This document shows, piece by piece, positions 8,170 through 17,818 of a DNA stretch of 64,000 nt; within the stretch, counting starts at the first letter, position 1; each line of letters opens with the position of its first letter. The DNA is from AWTP1-13 sp963832445 (lineage in GTDB: Bacteria; Pseudomonadota; Alphaproteobacteria; Rhizobiales; Hyphomicrobiaceae). Under the pieces are notes generated by a model, which did no database searches, was not told the origin of the DNA, and saw nothing but the letters and a program-made list of their open reading frames with translations. The stretch lies in the NCBI GenBank assembly GCA_963832445.1, contig CAWHUM010000018.1, forward strand, positions 1 to 64,000, given 5' to 3'. The translations under genes and the position numbers were made by a program.

Positions 8170-9018
8170 TCACTTTTCCGTCTCCACCAGGCCCTTGACG
8201 AACCAGCGCTGCATGAGAATGACCACCGCCACCGGCGGCAGCATGGCCAGCATGGCAGTGGCCATCACCACGTTCCATTCGGTCAGCGCATCCGCCGTCA
8301 CGATCATCTTCTTGATGCCGATGACGATGGTCTGCATGTCGTCGCGCGTGGTGATCAGGAGCGGCCACAGATACTGGTTCCAGCCGTAGATGAAGAGGAT
8401 CACGAACAGCGCGGCGATGTTGGTCCTCGACAGCGGCAGCACCGTATCGAAGAAGAAGCGGAACGGCCCAGCACCGTCGAGCTTGGAGGCCTCCACCAGC
8501 TCGTCGGGGATGGTCATGAAGAACTGGCGGAAGAACAGCGTGGCGGTGGCCGAGGCGATCAGCGGCAAGGCCAGGCCGGAATAGGAGTTGAGCAGGCCCA
8601 GGTCCGCGGCGATCTTGTAGGTGGGGTAGATGCGCACCTCCACGGGCAGCATCAGCGTGACGAAGATCAGCCAGAACGCCGCCATGCGCAGGGGAAACTT
8701 GAAGTAGACGACGGCGTAGGAGGAGATGATGGAGATGGCGATCTTGCCGACCGCGATCGCCAGCGCCATGACGAAGCTGTTGACGAGCATGGTGGCGACC
8801 GGCTCGCGCGTGGTGCCGGAGGTGCCGACGAACAGCGTGCGCCAGTAGGTCTCGAAGAACAATGGGCCTGGCGCCAGGGTCATCTGGCCGTTGGCGATGA
8901 CGTCCTGCGGCAGGGTCGAGCCGACAAAGCACAGGTAGACCGGAAAGGCGACGATGGCGACGCCGATCAGCAGGATCGCGTGCGGGATGAAGTCGCCGAA
9001 GCGGCGCCGCTCGACCAT
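8170..9018 (-). CDS. ugpE: UgpE-type ABC transporter permease
   Basis: This 282-residue inner-membrane permease of the MalG/UgpE class has about six membrane helices beginning with HAILLIGVAIVAFPVYLCFV. The cytoplasmic EAA loop (ELVEASKLDGAGPFRFFFDTV) that docks on the ATPase lies near residues 185-205. The C-terminus (QRWFVKGLVETEK) is typical of UgpE. Intact in one frame. It sits between the creatininase-like gene (4-bp gap) and ugpC, separated from ugpC by the REP pair. Confidence 0.9.
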   Translation of the reverse strand: MVERRRFGDFIPHAILLIGVAIVAFPVYLCFVGSTLPQDVIANGQMTLAPGPLFFETYWRTLFVGTSGTTREPVATMLVNSFVMALAIAVGKIAISIISSYAVVYFKFPLRMAAFWLIFVTLMLPVEVRIYPTYKIAADLGLLNSYSGLALPLIASATATLFFRQFFMTIPDELVEASKLDGAGPFRFFFDTVLPLSRTNIAALFVILFIYGWNQYLWPLLITTRDDMQTIVIGIKKMIVTADALTEWNVVMATAMLAMLPPVAVVILMQRWFVKGLVETEK

Positions 9019-9022
9019 GGCT

Positions 9023-9775
9023 TTAGCTCCACGTCGCGGAATCGCGCAGGACGGCGGCGACGCCGTCGCGGCAGACGGCGAACAGCTTGTGGCCCTTGTC
9101 CGCGCTGGCCCGGCGCGCGTCGCCGATCACGCCGGAGGCCGAGATGTCGCGGAATGAGCGGTAGCGGCCGACGCTCGCGGGCGGCGAGGAAGATCTGGCC
9201 GGCCCGTGCGCCTCGGCCAGCTTGTCGCGGCGGACCGTGTCGGGCGCCGCCACCATCATCATCGAGGTCTCGACCTCGCAGGCGTGATGCACGCCGTCTT
9301 GGTCGTCGAGCAGCGGGGCGATCGCGGCCCGCGCCGGATCGAAGTAGGTGATGAAACGCACCGTGAGGCCTGTCTCGCGCGCGAAGTCCGGTAGAAACGC
9401 CCCGAGCGCGGCGATGTTGCCGCCGTGACCGTTGACGATCAGGGCGCGCTTGAAGCCGTGCCGGTCGAGGCTCTCGAGGAAGCCAGCAGCACGGCGCGGT
9501 AGGTCGGAATGTCGAAGGTGAAGGTGCCGCCGAAGGCCATGTGGTGCTCGGCCATACCGCACCACAAGGTCGGCGCCACCACGATGGGCATCTGCGCGGC
9601 GATCTGCCTCGGCGGCCGCCTTGCACACGGCCTCGCACAGGATGGTGTCGACGCCGACCGGGAGGTGCGGCCCGTGCTGCTCCATGGAGGCCACCGGCAG
9701 CACCACCACGGCGCCGGCCTGCGCCTTGTCGCGCAAGTCGGCGGCGGTCAGCTCTTTCCACATCACGGACGGCAT
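9023..9775 (-). CDS. Creatininase-family amidohydrolase, compensating frameshifts
   Basis: Creatininase/FAPy-deformylase family metal-dependent amidohydrolase. The N-terminal ASMEQHGPHLPVGVDT motif supplies metal ligands, LIVNGHGGNIAAL is the second motif and HACEVETSMM the third. Between about 9610 and 9487 the reading is garbled; the +1 frame there gives the expected QMPIVVAPTLWCGMAEHHM and GGTFTFDIPTYRAVLL. One insertion and one deletion therefore compensate each other, and the true protein is about 250 residues. The gene lies inside the ugp operon between the two permeases and touches ugpA. The substrate is unknown; it may process the compound imported by the transporter. Confidence 0.75.
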   Translation of the reverse strand: MPSVMWKELTAADLRDKAQAGAVVVLPVASMEQHGPHLPVGVDTILCEAVCKAAAEADRRADAHRGGADLVVRYGRAPHGLRRHLHLRHSDLPRRAAGFLESLDRHGFKRALIVNGHGGNIAALGAFLPDFARETGLTVRFITYFDPARAAIAPLLDDQDGVHHACEVETSMMMVAAPDTVRRDKLAEAHGPARSSSPPASVGRYRSFRDISASGVIGDARRASADKGHKLFAVCRDGVAAVLRDSATWS

Positions 9776-10657
9776 CAGTAGGTCACCTTGCGCTCGATGT
9801 AGCGGAACTGCACGGCAGTCAGCCCGACCACCATGAACATCAAGATCACCGATTGCGCCGCCGAGCCGCCGAGGTCGCCGCCGAGCCGACCGTCGAAGAA
9901 CACCTTGTAGACCAGCGTCTCGGTGGCTTTGGCGGGGCCGCCGCCGGTCATGGCGTCGATGATGCCGAAGGTGTCGAAGAACACGTAGACGATGTTGACG
10001 ACCAGCAGGAAGAAGGCGGTGGGCGACAGAGCGGGAAGATGATGGTCCAGAAGCGTCGCGTCGGCCGCGCGCCGTCGATGGCCGCGGCCTCGATCACGGA
10101 GCGCGGGATCGACTGCAGGCCGGCGAGGAAGAACAGGAAATTGTAGCTGATCTGCTTCCAGGTGGAGGCCAGCACCACCAGCACCATCGCGTGGTCGCCG
10201 TTGAGCAGCGGGTTCCAGTCGACGCCCAGCGACCGCAAGTGGCGCGCCACCAGCCCGAGCGAGGGCTGGAACATGAAGAGCCACAGGACGCCGGCGATTG
10301 CCGGGGCGACGGCATAGGGCCAGATCAGGAGAGTTCTTGTAGACGCCGGCGCCTTTGATGCTCTTGTCGGCCTGCACGGCGAGCAGCAGTGCAATCGACA
10401 GCGAGAGGGTGGTCACGGCGACGGAGAAGATCGCGGTGGTCGCCATGGCCCGGTAGTAGTCGCCCTGGCGGAAGAGTTCGGTGTAGTTCTCGAACCAGAC
10501 GAAGTCGGTCTTCAGCCCGAACGCGTCCTGCAGCAGGAACGACTGCCACACCGCCTGGCTCGCCGGCCAGTAGAAGAAGATCATGGTCACCAGCAGCTGC
10601 GGACCGAGCAGCAGGATAGGGCAGCATCTTGCCGCCGAAGATGGCGCGTTTTTCCAT
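9775..10657 (-). CDS. ugpA: UgpA-type ABC transporter permease, frameshifted
   Basis: Partner permease of ugpE. The ATG at 10657 gives MEKRAIFGGKMLP, the usual start, and the sequence continues in a second frame as VTMIFFYWPASQAVWQS. From about 10330 to 10035 the coding frame changes (LIWPYAVAPAIAGVLW, EAA loop EAAAIDGARPTRRFW), then returns as SPTAFFLLVVNIVYV to the stop at 9775. Removing an extra A near 10330 restores GVYKTLLIWPYAV. Three indels in all. The intact product would be about 293 residues with six membrane segments. Confidence 0.8.
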
Positions 10658-10667
10658 TCACGTGGTC

Positions 10668-10694
10668 GGTGTCAGACCCTCTGGGTCTGACACC
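10668..10694. terminator. Palindrome GGTGTCAGACCC / GGGTCTGACACC, copy 1
   Basis: Perfect 12-bp arms around a 3-base loop. Together with the second copy 30 bp away it fills the 99-bp gap between ugpB and ugpA on the transcribed minus strand. It could be an attenuator that lets the binding protein be made in excess over the permeases, or a dispersed intergenic palindrome. There is no T-tract, so classical intrinsic termination is not assured. Confidence 0.6.
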
Positions 10695-10723
10695 GTAGCT
10701 CCGCCCTGGCAGGGTTGTGACAT

Positions 10724-10750
10724 GGTGTCAGACCCGGAGGGTCTGACACC
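10724..10750. terminator. Palindrome GGTGTCAGACCC / GGGTCTGACACC, copy 2
   Basis: Same 12-bp arms as copy 1, with a GGA loop, ending 6 bp after the ugpB stop. The identical arms in two adjacent units point to a repeated element family rather than a chance hairpin. Confidence 0.6.
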
Positions 10751-10756
10751 GAGAAC

Positions 10757-12079
10757 TCAGCGCGATACCGTCTTCTCGAACTGGCGCAGCATGGCATTGC
10801 CGCGCGAGACCGCATCGTCGAGCGCCTGCTTGGCTGTTTTTTTGCCAGCCAGCGCCGCCTCGAACTCCTCGGCCCACACGTCACGCAACTGCACCATGTT
10901 GCCGAGCCTCAAGCCCCGCGAATTGTCGGTCGGCTCCTTGTTGGTGAGCTCCAGCAGCGGCGTCTCCAGATACGGGAACTCCTTGTAGTAGCCCGACGCC
11001 TTGGCCTTGGCATAGGCCGCCTTGGTGATCGGCAGATAGCCGGACGCCTTGTGGACCTCCACCTGCCGGTCCGTGTCGGACAGGAACGTGAAGAACTTGG
11101 CGACGCCCTTGTAGTCGGCCGCCGCCTTGCCGCCCATCACCCACAGCGAGGCGCCGCCGATGATGGAGTTTTGCGGAGCACCCGCCACATCGGCGTAGTA
11201 GGGCATCGGCGTGTTGCCGAAGTCGAACTTGGCGTTGGCCTTGACGTTGCCGAAGAACGCCGACGACGTGAGGAAGATGGGGCACTCGCCCGAGGTGAAG
11301 CGGCCCTCACCCGTGTTGGTGCGGCCCGAGTAGTCGTAGGTCTTGTCTTTCTGCAGCTCGACCAATTTCTCCAAGTGCTTCAGGTGCAGGGGGCCGTTGA
11401 AGTTGAGCACGGTGTCGAAGCCGTCCATGCCGTTGGCCTTGGTCGAGAGCGGCACGTTGTGCCAGGCGGAGAGCTGCTCGACGTTGACCCAGGTCACCCA
11501 GGCGTTGCCGAAGCCGCAGTTGGGATGCCCGGCGGCCTTGAGCTTTTTGGCGGCCTCGAACACTTCGGGCCAGGTCTTCGGCGGCTTCTCGGGATCGAGC
11601 CCGGCCTTCTTGAAGCTGTCCTTGTTGTACCACATCACCGTGCTCGACGAGTTGAAGGGGAAGGACAGCATCTCGCCCTTGGTCGTCGAGTAGTAGCCGG
11701 TGATGGCAGCCAGATAATTCTTGGGATCGAACGGCTCGCCCGCTTCCTTCATAAGCACGTGGACCGGCTTCACGGCGCCGGTGGCCGACATCATGGTTGC
11801 CGTGCCGACCTCGAACACCTGCAGGATGTGGGGAGCTTGGCCCGCCCGGAATGCCGCAATGCCGGCGTTCAGCGTATCGGCATAGCCGCCGCGATAGCTC
11901 GGGACGACCTTGTAGTCCTTCTGGCTCGCATTGAAATCATCGGCCAGCTTGACGATGACGTTGTTGTTGGCGCCCGTCATCGCGTGCCACCATTGAATCT
12001 CCGTCTGCGCCGCCGCCTCGCTTGCCGCGAAGAGCACCGCACCGGCCGCGAGCCAGCCCAAACTGCCGTATTTTCGCAT
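10757..12079 (-). CDS. ugpB: UgpB-type extracellular solute-binding protein
   Basis: This 440-residue periplasmic binding protein has a clear signal peptide (MRKYGSLGWLAAGAVLFAAS, cleavage after AAAQ near residue 25). The mature part starts TEIQWWHAMTG, a hallmark of UgpB, the sn-glycerol-3-phosphate or glycerophosphodiester receptor. Further family features are the VMWYNKDSFKKAGL and GWVTW-like segments. The ATG at 12079 has a strong GGAGGTG. It is the first gene of the minus-strand ugp operon and is divergent from glycerol kinase, with a 199-bp shared promoter region. The ligand is inferred only from family and neighbour. Confidence 0.88.
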   Translation of the reverse strand: MRKYGSLGWLAAGAVLFAASEAAAQTEIQWWHAMTGANNNVIVKLADDFNASQKDYKVVPSYRGGYADTLNAGIAAFRAGQAPHILQVFEVGTATMMSATGAVKPVHVLMKEAGEPFDPKNYLAAITGYYSTTKGEMLSFPFNSSSTVMWYNKDSFKKAGLDPEKPPKTWPEVFEAAKKLKAAGHPNCGFGNAWVTWVNVEQLSAWHNVPLSTKANGMDGFDTVLNFNGPLHLKHLEKLVELQKDKTYDYSGRTNTGEGRFTSGECPIFLTSSAFFGNVKANAKFDFGNTPMPYYADVAGAPQNSIIGGASLWVMGGKAAADYKGVAKFFTFLSDTDRQVEVHKASGYLPITKAAYAKAKASGYYKEFPYLETPLLELTNKEPTDNSRGLRLGNMVQLRDVWAEEFEAALAGKKTAKQALDDAVSRGNAMLRQFEKTVSR

Positions 12080-12278
12080 CGCTTTTCACCTCCGAAGGCC
12101 CAGTCGTGCGCGGACCCGTAGCGTTTCCCCATTACACCTTTGTGTCAGCCAACCTAGCGCATCGGCGGTCTCACAAGGAAGCCTGGGAGCAGAACCAGCC
12201 CTTGCGAACGCTTGCCGCCGCGCGTGCACTCGGCCTAGGCTTCCCTTCGCGATAAAACAAGGTTCGAGGGGGAAGCGC

Positions 12279-13813
12279 ATGGCCAGTCCGGGTTCGATTC
12301 TCGCGCTGGATCAAGGCACAACGTCGAGCCGGGCGATCGTGTTCGCCGCCGGATCTCGGCATCCAGGGCCTCGGCGCAGCGCGAGTTCGCCCAGCACTAT
12401 CCGGCGCTCCGGCTGGGTCGAGCACGATCCCGAGGACATCTGGCAAACGACGGTGGAGACCGCCCGGCAGGCTGTTGCCGCCGCCGGGCTCGCCGCCCGC
12501 GACATCGCGGCGATCGGCATCACCAACCAGCGCGAGACCTGCCTGGTCTGGGACCGGCGCACGTCCAAGCCCATTCATCGCGCCATCGTCTGGCAGGACC
12601 GCCGCACTGCCGAGATGTGCCGCGCGCTGAAGGAGGCTGGCCACGAGCCCGCCGTCACGGCCAAGACCGGGCTGCTGCTCGACCCTTATTTCTCCGCCAC
12701 CAAGATCGCCTGGCTGCTCGATCATGTCGAAGGGCGCGCGCGCACTGGCGCAAGCCGGGCACCTCGCCTTCGGCACGGTCGATACCTTTCTCATCTGGCG
12801 CCTGACCGGCGGCCGCGTGCACGCCACCGACGCCACCAACGCCTCGCGCACGTTGCTCTACGACATCGCCAAGGGGACTGGGACGACGACCTGCTGCGGC
12901 TGTTCGGTGTGCCGCGCTCGCTGCTGCCCGAGGTGCGCGACTGCAACGCCGACTTCGGCACGACGCGAAGCCTCCATTCTCGGCGCCGCGCTGCCGATCC
13001 TGCGGCGTCGCCGGCGACCAGCAGGCGGCCACCATCGGCCAGGCCTGCTTCGCGCCGGGCATGGTCAAGGCCACCTACGGCACGGGCTGCTTCGCCCTCC
13101 TCAACACCGGCGAGACGCCGGTGGCGTCGAAGAACCGCCTGCTCACCACGGTCGCCTACCAGCTCGGCGGGCAAGCGCACCTATGCACTGGAGGGCGCAA
13201 TCTTCATCGCCGGCGCCGCGGTGCAGTGGCTGCGCGACGGCCTCAAGATCATTGCCTCGGCGTCCGAGAGCGGCCAGCTCGCCGCCTCCGCCGATGCGGC
13301 GCAGGACGTGTACCTGGTGCCGGCCTTCGTCGGCCTCGGCGCGCCCTACTGGCAGCCCGAGGCGCGCGGCGCCATGTTCGGCCTCACCCGCGCCACGGGA
13401 CGCGCCGAGATCGCCCGCGCGGCGCTGGAGGCGGTGTGCTTCCAGACGCGCGACCTGCTGGAGGCCATGCACCGCGACTGGGGAGCGCCGCGCCCAATCG
13501 GTGCTGCGCGTCGACGGCGGCATGGTGGTATCCGACTGGACCATGCAGCGCCTCGCCGACATCCTCGACGCGCCGGTCGAGCGACCCGTGGTGCAGGAGA
13601 CGACCGCGCTGGGCGCGGCCTGGCTCGCCGGGCACAAGGCCGGCGTGTGGCCCGACGCGGGAGGGCTTCGCCAAGCTCTGGAAGCTCGAGCGCGGCTTCC
13701 GGCCGTCGCTCGCCGCTGCCGAGCGCGAGCGCAAGTACGCAGGCTGGAAGCGGGCGGTCGCAGCCGTGCTTGGCCACGCGGACTGGCCGCTAGCGGAGAC
13801 GTTGGCGCCATGA
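12279..13813 (+). CDS. glpK: Glycerol kinase, many frameshifts
   Basis: FGGY-family kinase phosphorylating glycerol to sn-glycerol-3-phosphate. It begins ILALDQGTTSSRAIVF (phosphate-1 motif) and includes GITNQRETCLVWDR, AIVWQDRRTAEMC, YGTGCFALLNTG, AAVQWLRDGL and RVDGGMVVSDW. The reading moves through all three frames; junctions near 12350-12405 (three), 12737, 12878, 12966, 13003, 13169, 13495 and 13665 can each be repaired by one base, mostly by deleting one. The intact length would be about 500 residues. The start has GAGGGGGAAG upstream. The stop overlaps the next gene as ATGA, so the two are co-translated. Confidence 0.85.
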
Positions 13814-14941
13814 AGATGACCGCCGCGGTGCTCTACGAGCAGGGCCTGCCGCGCCCCTATGCCTCGAGCCGCCCGCTCAAGATCGAGACCGTCGACCTCG
13901 AAGGCCCGGGCGAAGGCGAGGTGCTGGTCAAGGTCGCGGGCGCTGGCCTGTGCCATTCCGACCTGTCGACCATCGACAACAGCCGGCCCCGCACGCTGCC
14001 CGCCGTGCTCGGCCACGAGGGCGCCGGCGTCGTCGCCGAGGTCGGCCGCGGCATCGCCGATCTCGAAGCCCGGCGACCATGTCGTGTTCATTTTCGTCGC
14101 TAGCTGCGGCACCTGCCGCAACTGCACTCGCGGCAAGCCCAACGTGTGCCTGCGCTGGCCCGAGATGCGCAACCGCGGCGCGCTGCTGACCGGCGGCCAG
14201 CGCATCAGCCGCAACGGCAAGCCCATCGCCCACTACTCCGGCATCTCCTGCTTTGCCGAGTATGCGGTCGTTGCGCGCTCCTCGCTGGTGAAGATCGACC
14301 CCAAGGTGCCGCTCACCGACGCCGCCATGTTCGGCTGCGCCGTGCAGACGGGTGTGGGTGCCGCGGTCAACACCGCGCATGTGCGGCCGGGCGATGTGGT
14401 CGCCGTCATCGGTCTCGGCGGCGTCGGGCTCTCAGCTGCATGCTGGGCGCGCGCGTGGCCGGCGCCCAGCGCATCATCGCCGTCGATCTCTCCGACGCGA
14501 AGCTGGGGCTTGCCCGCCAGCTCGGCGCTACCGACACCTACAATGCCGCCGATCCCGATTGCGCCGCGGCGATCCGGGCGGCCACCGGCGGCGGCGTCGA
14601 CTACGCCTTCGAGATGGCGGGCTCCATCAAGGCGCTGGCGCTCGCCACCGACATGCTGGCGCGCGGCGGCTCCGTCGTCACGGCGGGCCTGTCGCCGGCA
14701 AGCTGCCACCTATGCGCTCGCGCACTCGAGCCTGGTCGGCGACGAGAAATCGATCCGCGGCTCCTACATGGGCAGTTGCGTGCCCGAGCGCGACGTGCCG
14801 GCCTTCATCGAGCTCTACAAGCAGGGCCGCCTGCCCATCGACCGGCTGAAGAGCGGCACCCTGCCTCTGGAGGACATCAACGCAGGCTTCGATCGCCTGG
14901 CCGACGTCGCCGCCGTCCGCCAGATCGTTACGTTCGACTGA
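13810..14941 (+). CDS. Zinc-dependent alcohol dehydrogenase (MDR), three frameshifts
   Basis: Medium-chain dehydrogenase oxidising an alcohol with NAD(P). Starts MKMTAAVLYEQGLPRPY. The catalytic zinc ligand Cys is in GAGLCHSDLS, with LGHEGAGVV following. The structural zinc site is CGTCRNCTRGKPNVC. The Rossmann motif GLGGVG is at about 14416, and the C-terminal part (GDEKSIRGSYMGSC, PLEDINAGFDRL) is typical of class III-like MDR enzymes. Frameshifts near 14067, 14430 and 14703 break the reading; dropping one base at the first and third restores DLKPGDHVVF and SPASATYALAH. Coupled to glpK by an ATGA overlap, suggesting oxidation of a polyol or glycerol-derived alcohol. Confidence 0.8.
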
Positions 14942-15162
14942 GCAGCCGCGCCTCCCCAAGCCAACGGACTCGCCGGCGGGCTACTTCCGCCATGCTCCGT
15001 AAGCCGACGGACGGTTGACCGACGCAATGTGCCGATCCCAGACGTATGCGTGGCCGCAGTGTCTTGGCCGATTTCACCGTGTCGTTGCCTCGGCGCAACA
15101 AGCTCAAGAGCGTCGTATGCTAAATATATGGCTATCCTCCTGGAGGAGTTTGGGGGGCTGTA

Positions 15163-17064
15163 ATGCGTTGGGTTTCGTTGTTGGTTTGTGTCGTTGCTGC
15201 CATGCTCGCGCCGCCCGCAGCTGGACAGAACGTCAATCAGGTCATCGTTTTCGGCGACAGCAACGTCGACAGCGGCTGGTATCGGCATCCTGCCTTTCCA
15301 CCCTTCGCGGCCCCCACGACCCCCGGCCAAGCGACGTTCAACACGGATATCCTTACGGCAGCGGCAAGTGGTGGGGGCAAGCCGACAACCGGTCCGGGGC
15401 TGGTGAATTCGGAGGTCCTGGCGCTCTACTTCGGCCTCGCCGCGCTTCCTGCCAATCAGCCTGGTGGCACCAACTACGCAACCAGCGGCGCCCGCACAGC
15501 CCTCGACAACACCACCGTCGATGAGCTGTTCACCGGGGACACGCCGACGACCACGCAGTTCAACAACTACTTGACCAGCAACGGGGGCAAAGCCAATAGC
15601 AACGCCCTCTATCTGATCAAGACGGGCGACAACGACATCGCATGGGCATTGCCCGGGGGCGGGGGCGGCTTCGCGGGCGACGCGGCGGGACAGGCGCTTG
15701 CGAAGGCGTATCTCGCGACGCAGGCCGATGCGCTCGTTGCGGGCATCGTGAAGCTCAATGCCTCTGGCGCCCGCTACATCATTGTCCCGAACTACTCCGA
15801 GGATTTTGGGGGGACCTTGGCCAGGGACTATCGCGGCTTCCTTGGAGACGAGATCTGGTCCGGTCTGACGGCGGCGGGTGTCAATTTCATCCCTGCGGAC
15901 TTCAATGCGGTCCGCAAGGCGATTGACCTGAACCCGGGGGCATTCGGGTTCAAGTTCACGGACAATATTGATCCCAACCATCTGGCCTGCGGAGGCAAGC
16001 ATGCCCTGTTATGCACGCCGGCTGATTTGAAAGAGCCGGGTGCGGATCAGACCTTTCTCTTCGCCGACGACGCTGGGCATTTCACCACGGCCGGACAGAA
16101 GATTGTCGGCGACTACTACTACAGCTTGGTTGTTGCGCCGAGCCAGATCTCCTTCCTGCCGGAAACAGCGGTGAAGACGCGAACACGGCTGGTGTCGAAC
16201 ATCCAGACGCAGATCGAGGCTACACGGCTGCAGCCTCCCGGCCCGTCGGGGTCGAACGCGTGGGTCACCGGTGATGTCTCCTACCTCCAGATGGACAACT
16301 ATCCGGGCTTCCCCGATGATCCCAGCACGCCTGGGACGCTGGTTGCGGGCCTTGGCTTCCGCTCCGGCGGCCTAATCGTCGGCGGCGCTGTATCTCTGGG
16401 TCATCTCAAGTCGGACTTCAGCGGAGGGCGTGGGGACTTCAAACAGGACGAGATCGCAGGCAGCGCTTATGCAGCCTTCCTCGGCGGGCCCTGGTGGGGG
16501 ACGCTCATCGGCACCTATGGATGGCTCGACTACGACGTGAGCCGCCTCGTCCCGATCGGGATCACGGTACAGCCAAATTCCGGCAAGACCGACGGCACAA
16601 GCGCCTCCGTGGCCGCACAAGCAGGCTTCAACATCAAGAATGGGCCGCTGACGCACGGTCCGGTGGTCGGCATCACGTGGCAACGTGTGAACGTCGATGG
16701 CTTTGTGGAAACTGGCAGCTTCACCAGCTTGGCCTTTGGCAGCCAGACAAGAGATTCGGCCATCGGTTCGCTCGGATGGAAGGCAAGTCTCGACCTTGGG
16801 ATGTTTCGCCCGTTCGGGCAGTTCGTCTGGAACCACGAGTTGGCCTCAACCGATCGCAACGTCACAGCCTCGCTGACGACGACCGATGCCCCGAGCTACT
16901 TCCTGCCGGCGGTCGTCCTCGGCAAGGACTGGGGAACGGCGACTGTCGGCACAAACGTGATCCTGGGGCCGGGTGTGACGGGGCTCGCCGCATTCTCCAC
17001 TGACTTCAGCCAGAGCGATGTCGTAGCTTACGGTGCCCAGATCGGCATTAACGTGGCGTTCTGA
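15163..17064 (+). CDS. GDSL/SGNH esterase autotransporter
   Basis: This 633-residue outer-membrane esterase has a signal peptide (about residues 1-21), then an SGNH hydrolase passenger: block I FGDSNVDSG with nucleophile Ser33, block II Gly in GGTNYATSGA, block III Asn in KTGDNDIAW and block V Asp-x-x-His in DDAGHFTTAG. From about residue 365 an autotransporter beta-barrel follows (SNAWVTGDVSYLQMDN .. PFGQFVWNHEL) and ends in ..GINVAF with the terminal Phe used for outer-membrane insertion. Similar to EstA/GDSL autotransporter lipases. Monocistronic, with GGGGGG six bases before the ATG; the 220 bp upstream carry a TAAATAT element. Confidence 0.9.
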   Translation: MRWVSLLVCVVAAMLAPPAAGQNVNQVIVFGDSNVDSGWYRHPAFPPFAAPTTPGQATFNTDILTAAASGGGKPTTGPGLVNSEVLALYFGLAALPANQPGGTNYATSGARTALDNTTVDELFTGDTPTTTQFNNYLTSNGGKANSNALYLIKTGDNDIAWALPGGGGGFAGDAAGQALAKAYLATQADALVAGIVKLNASGARYIIVPNYSEDFGGTLARDYRGFLGDEIWSGLTAAGVNFIPADFNAVRKAIDLNPGAFGFKFTDNIDPNHLACGGKHALLCTPADLKEPGADQTFLFADDAGHFTTAGQKIVGDYYYSLVVAPSQISFLPETAVKTRTRLVSNIQTQIEATRLQPPGPSGSNAWVTGDVSYLQMDNYPGFPDDPSTPGTLVAGLGFRSGGLIVGGAVSLGHLKSDFSGGRGDFKQDEIAGSAYAAFLGGPWWGTLIGTYGWLDYDVSRLVPIGITVQPNSGKTDGTSASVAAQAGFNIKNGPLTHGPVVGITWQRVNVDGFVETGSFTSLAFGSQTRDSAIGSLGWKASLDLGMFRPFGQFVWNHELASTDRNVTASLTTTDAPSYFLPAVVLGKDWGTATVGTNVILGPGVTGLAAFSTDFSQSDVVAYGAQIGINVAF

Positions 17065-17298
17065 ACGAGCCATGTAGTGCGCATCGAAACAGGGCGCTCC
17101 CGCACAAGTTCGAAGATGCGAGGTCCTTAGGCGCGCTCACCAGTCCACGGTTGCAACGCGCCAGCAACCGGACGCGAGCGGCCATCACCAAACGTTGAGG
17201 AACAAACCTGCCTGGGTTTCGGCGCGCCAGGGTCGACTGCGTCCGGCTTAGCTGCGACAATGCGCAGAAGTCGGCGCCATCAACAGGAGGTCGAAGCC

Positions 17299-17730
17299 AT
17301 GGCCACCTATATCCCGAGCCCCCGCGACTGGGTGCGCGAGCAGGTCGAGCTGTACGAGAGCAGCGGCGGCACCAAGGGCACCACGCTGCGCGACACGGGG
17401 CTGCCCGTGATCATCGTCACCCATACCGGCAACAAGACCGGCGCCATCCGCAAGACGCCGCTGATGCGCGTGAAGGATGGCAACCGCTACGTCCTCGTCG
17501 GCTCGCAGGGCGGCGCCCCCACCGATCCGGTCTGGGTGCACAACCTGCGCGCCAATCCGCAAGTCGAGCTGCGCGATGAGACTGTCGTCCGCCCCATGCG
17601 GGTGAGCGAGGTCAAGGATGCGGCCGAGCGGGCGCGGCTGTGGGCGCTGGCCGTGGCGGCGTTCCCGCCCTACGCGGACTACCAGACGAAGACGCAGCGT
17701 CAGATCCCGGTGTTCGTCGCCGAGCCCTAG
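17299..17730 (+). CDS. Nitroreductase/deazaflavin-dependent oxidoreductase family protein
   Basis: This 143-residue protein of the split-barrel DDN family has the motif THTGNKTGAIRKTPLMRV, then YVLVGSQGGAPTDPVWVHNL with RANPQVEL, which forms the F420 or flavin phosphate-binding surface. The chosen ATG has AGGAGG seven bases upstream; in-frame codons to 17260 are unlikely to be used. The reaction is unknown; relatives reduce quinones or nitro compounds. Its stop codon lies inside the first CTAG-bounded hairpin. Confidence 0.8.
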   Translation: MATYIPSPRDWVREQVELYESSGGTKGTTLRDTGLPVIIVTHTGNKTGAIRKTPLMRVKDGNRYVLVGSQGGAPTDPVWVHNLRANPQVELRDETVVRPMRVSEVKDAAERARLWALAVAAFPPYADYQTKTQRQIPVFVAEP

Positions 17731-17805
17731 TGTGATGATCGAGAAGTCCGCACCATCGCGCCAGGCTGGGTTCGGAAGCGGACTTCTCGATCTTAATCAC
17801 ACTAG
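17727..17805. repeat. CTAG-bounded long hairpin element 1 (79 bp)
   Basis: Begins CTAGTGTGAT and ends ATCACACTAG. Arms of about 25 bp pair ATCGAGAAGTCCGC with GCGGACTTCTCGAT, with one small mismatch zone (GATG / TTAA), around a loop of about 26 bases. The stop codon TAG of the preceding gene is made by its first bases. It has the appearance of a miniature palindromic mobile or regulatory element. Confidence 0.75.
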
Positions 17806-17818
17806 CAACATGATTTTG

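Noticed and set aside
7792..9351. Long plus-strand open frame (519 codons) over ugpC/ugpE
   Set aside because: Its product is His/Asp/Gly/Arg-rich low-complexity sequence opposite a well-supported permease; it is an antisense shadow caused by high GC.
11051..12121. Plus-strand open frame of 356 codons opposite ugpB
   Set aside because: Antisense shadow; the minus-strand product is an unmistakable UgpB.
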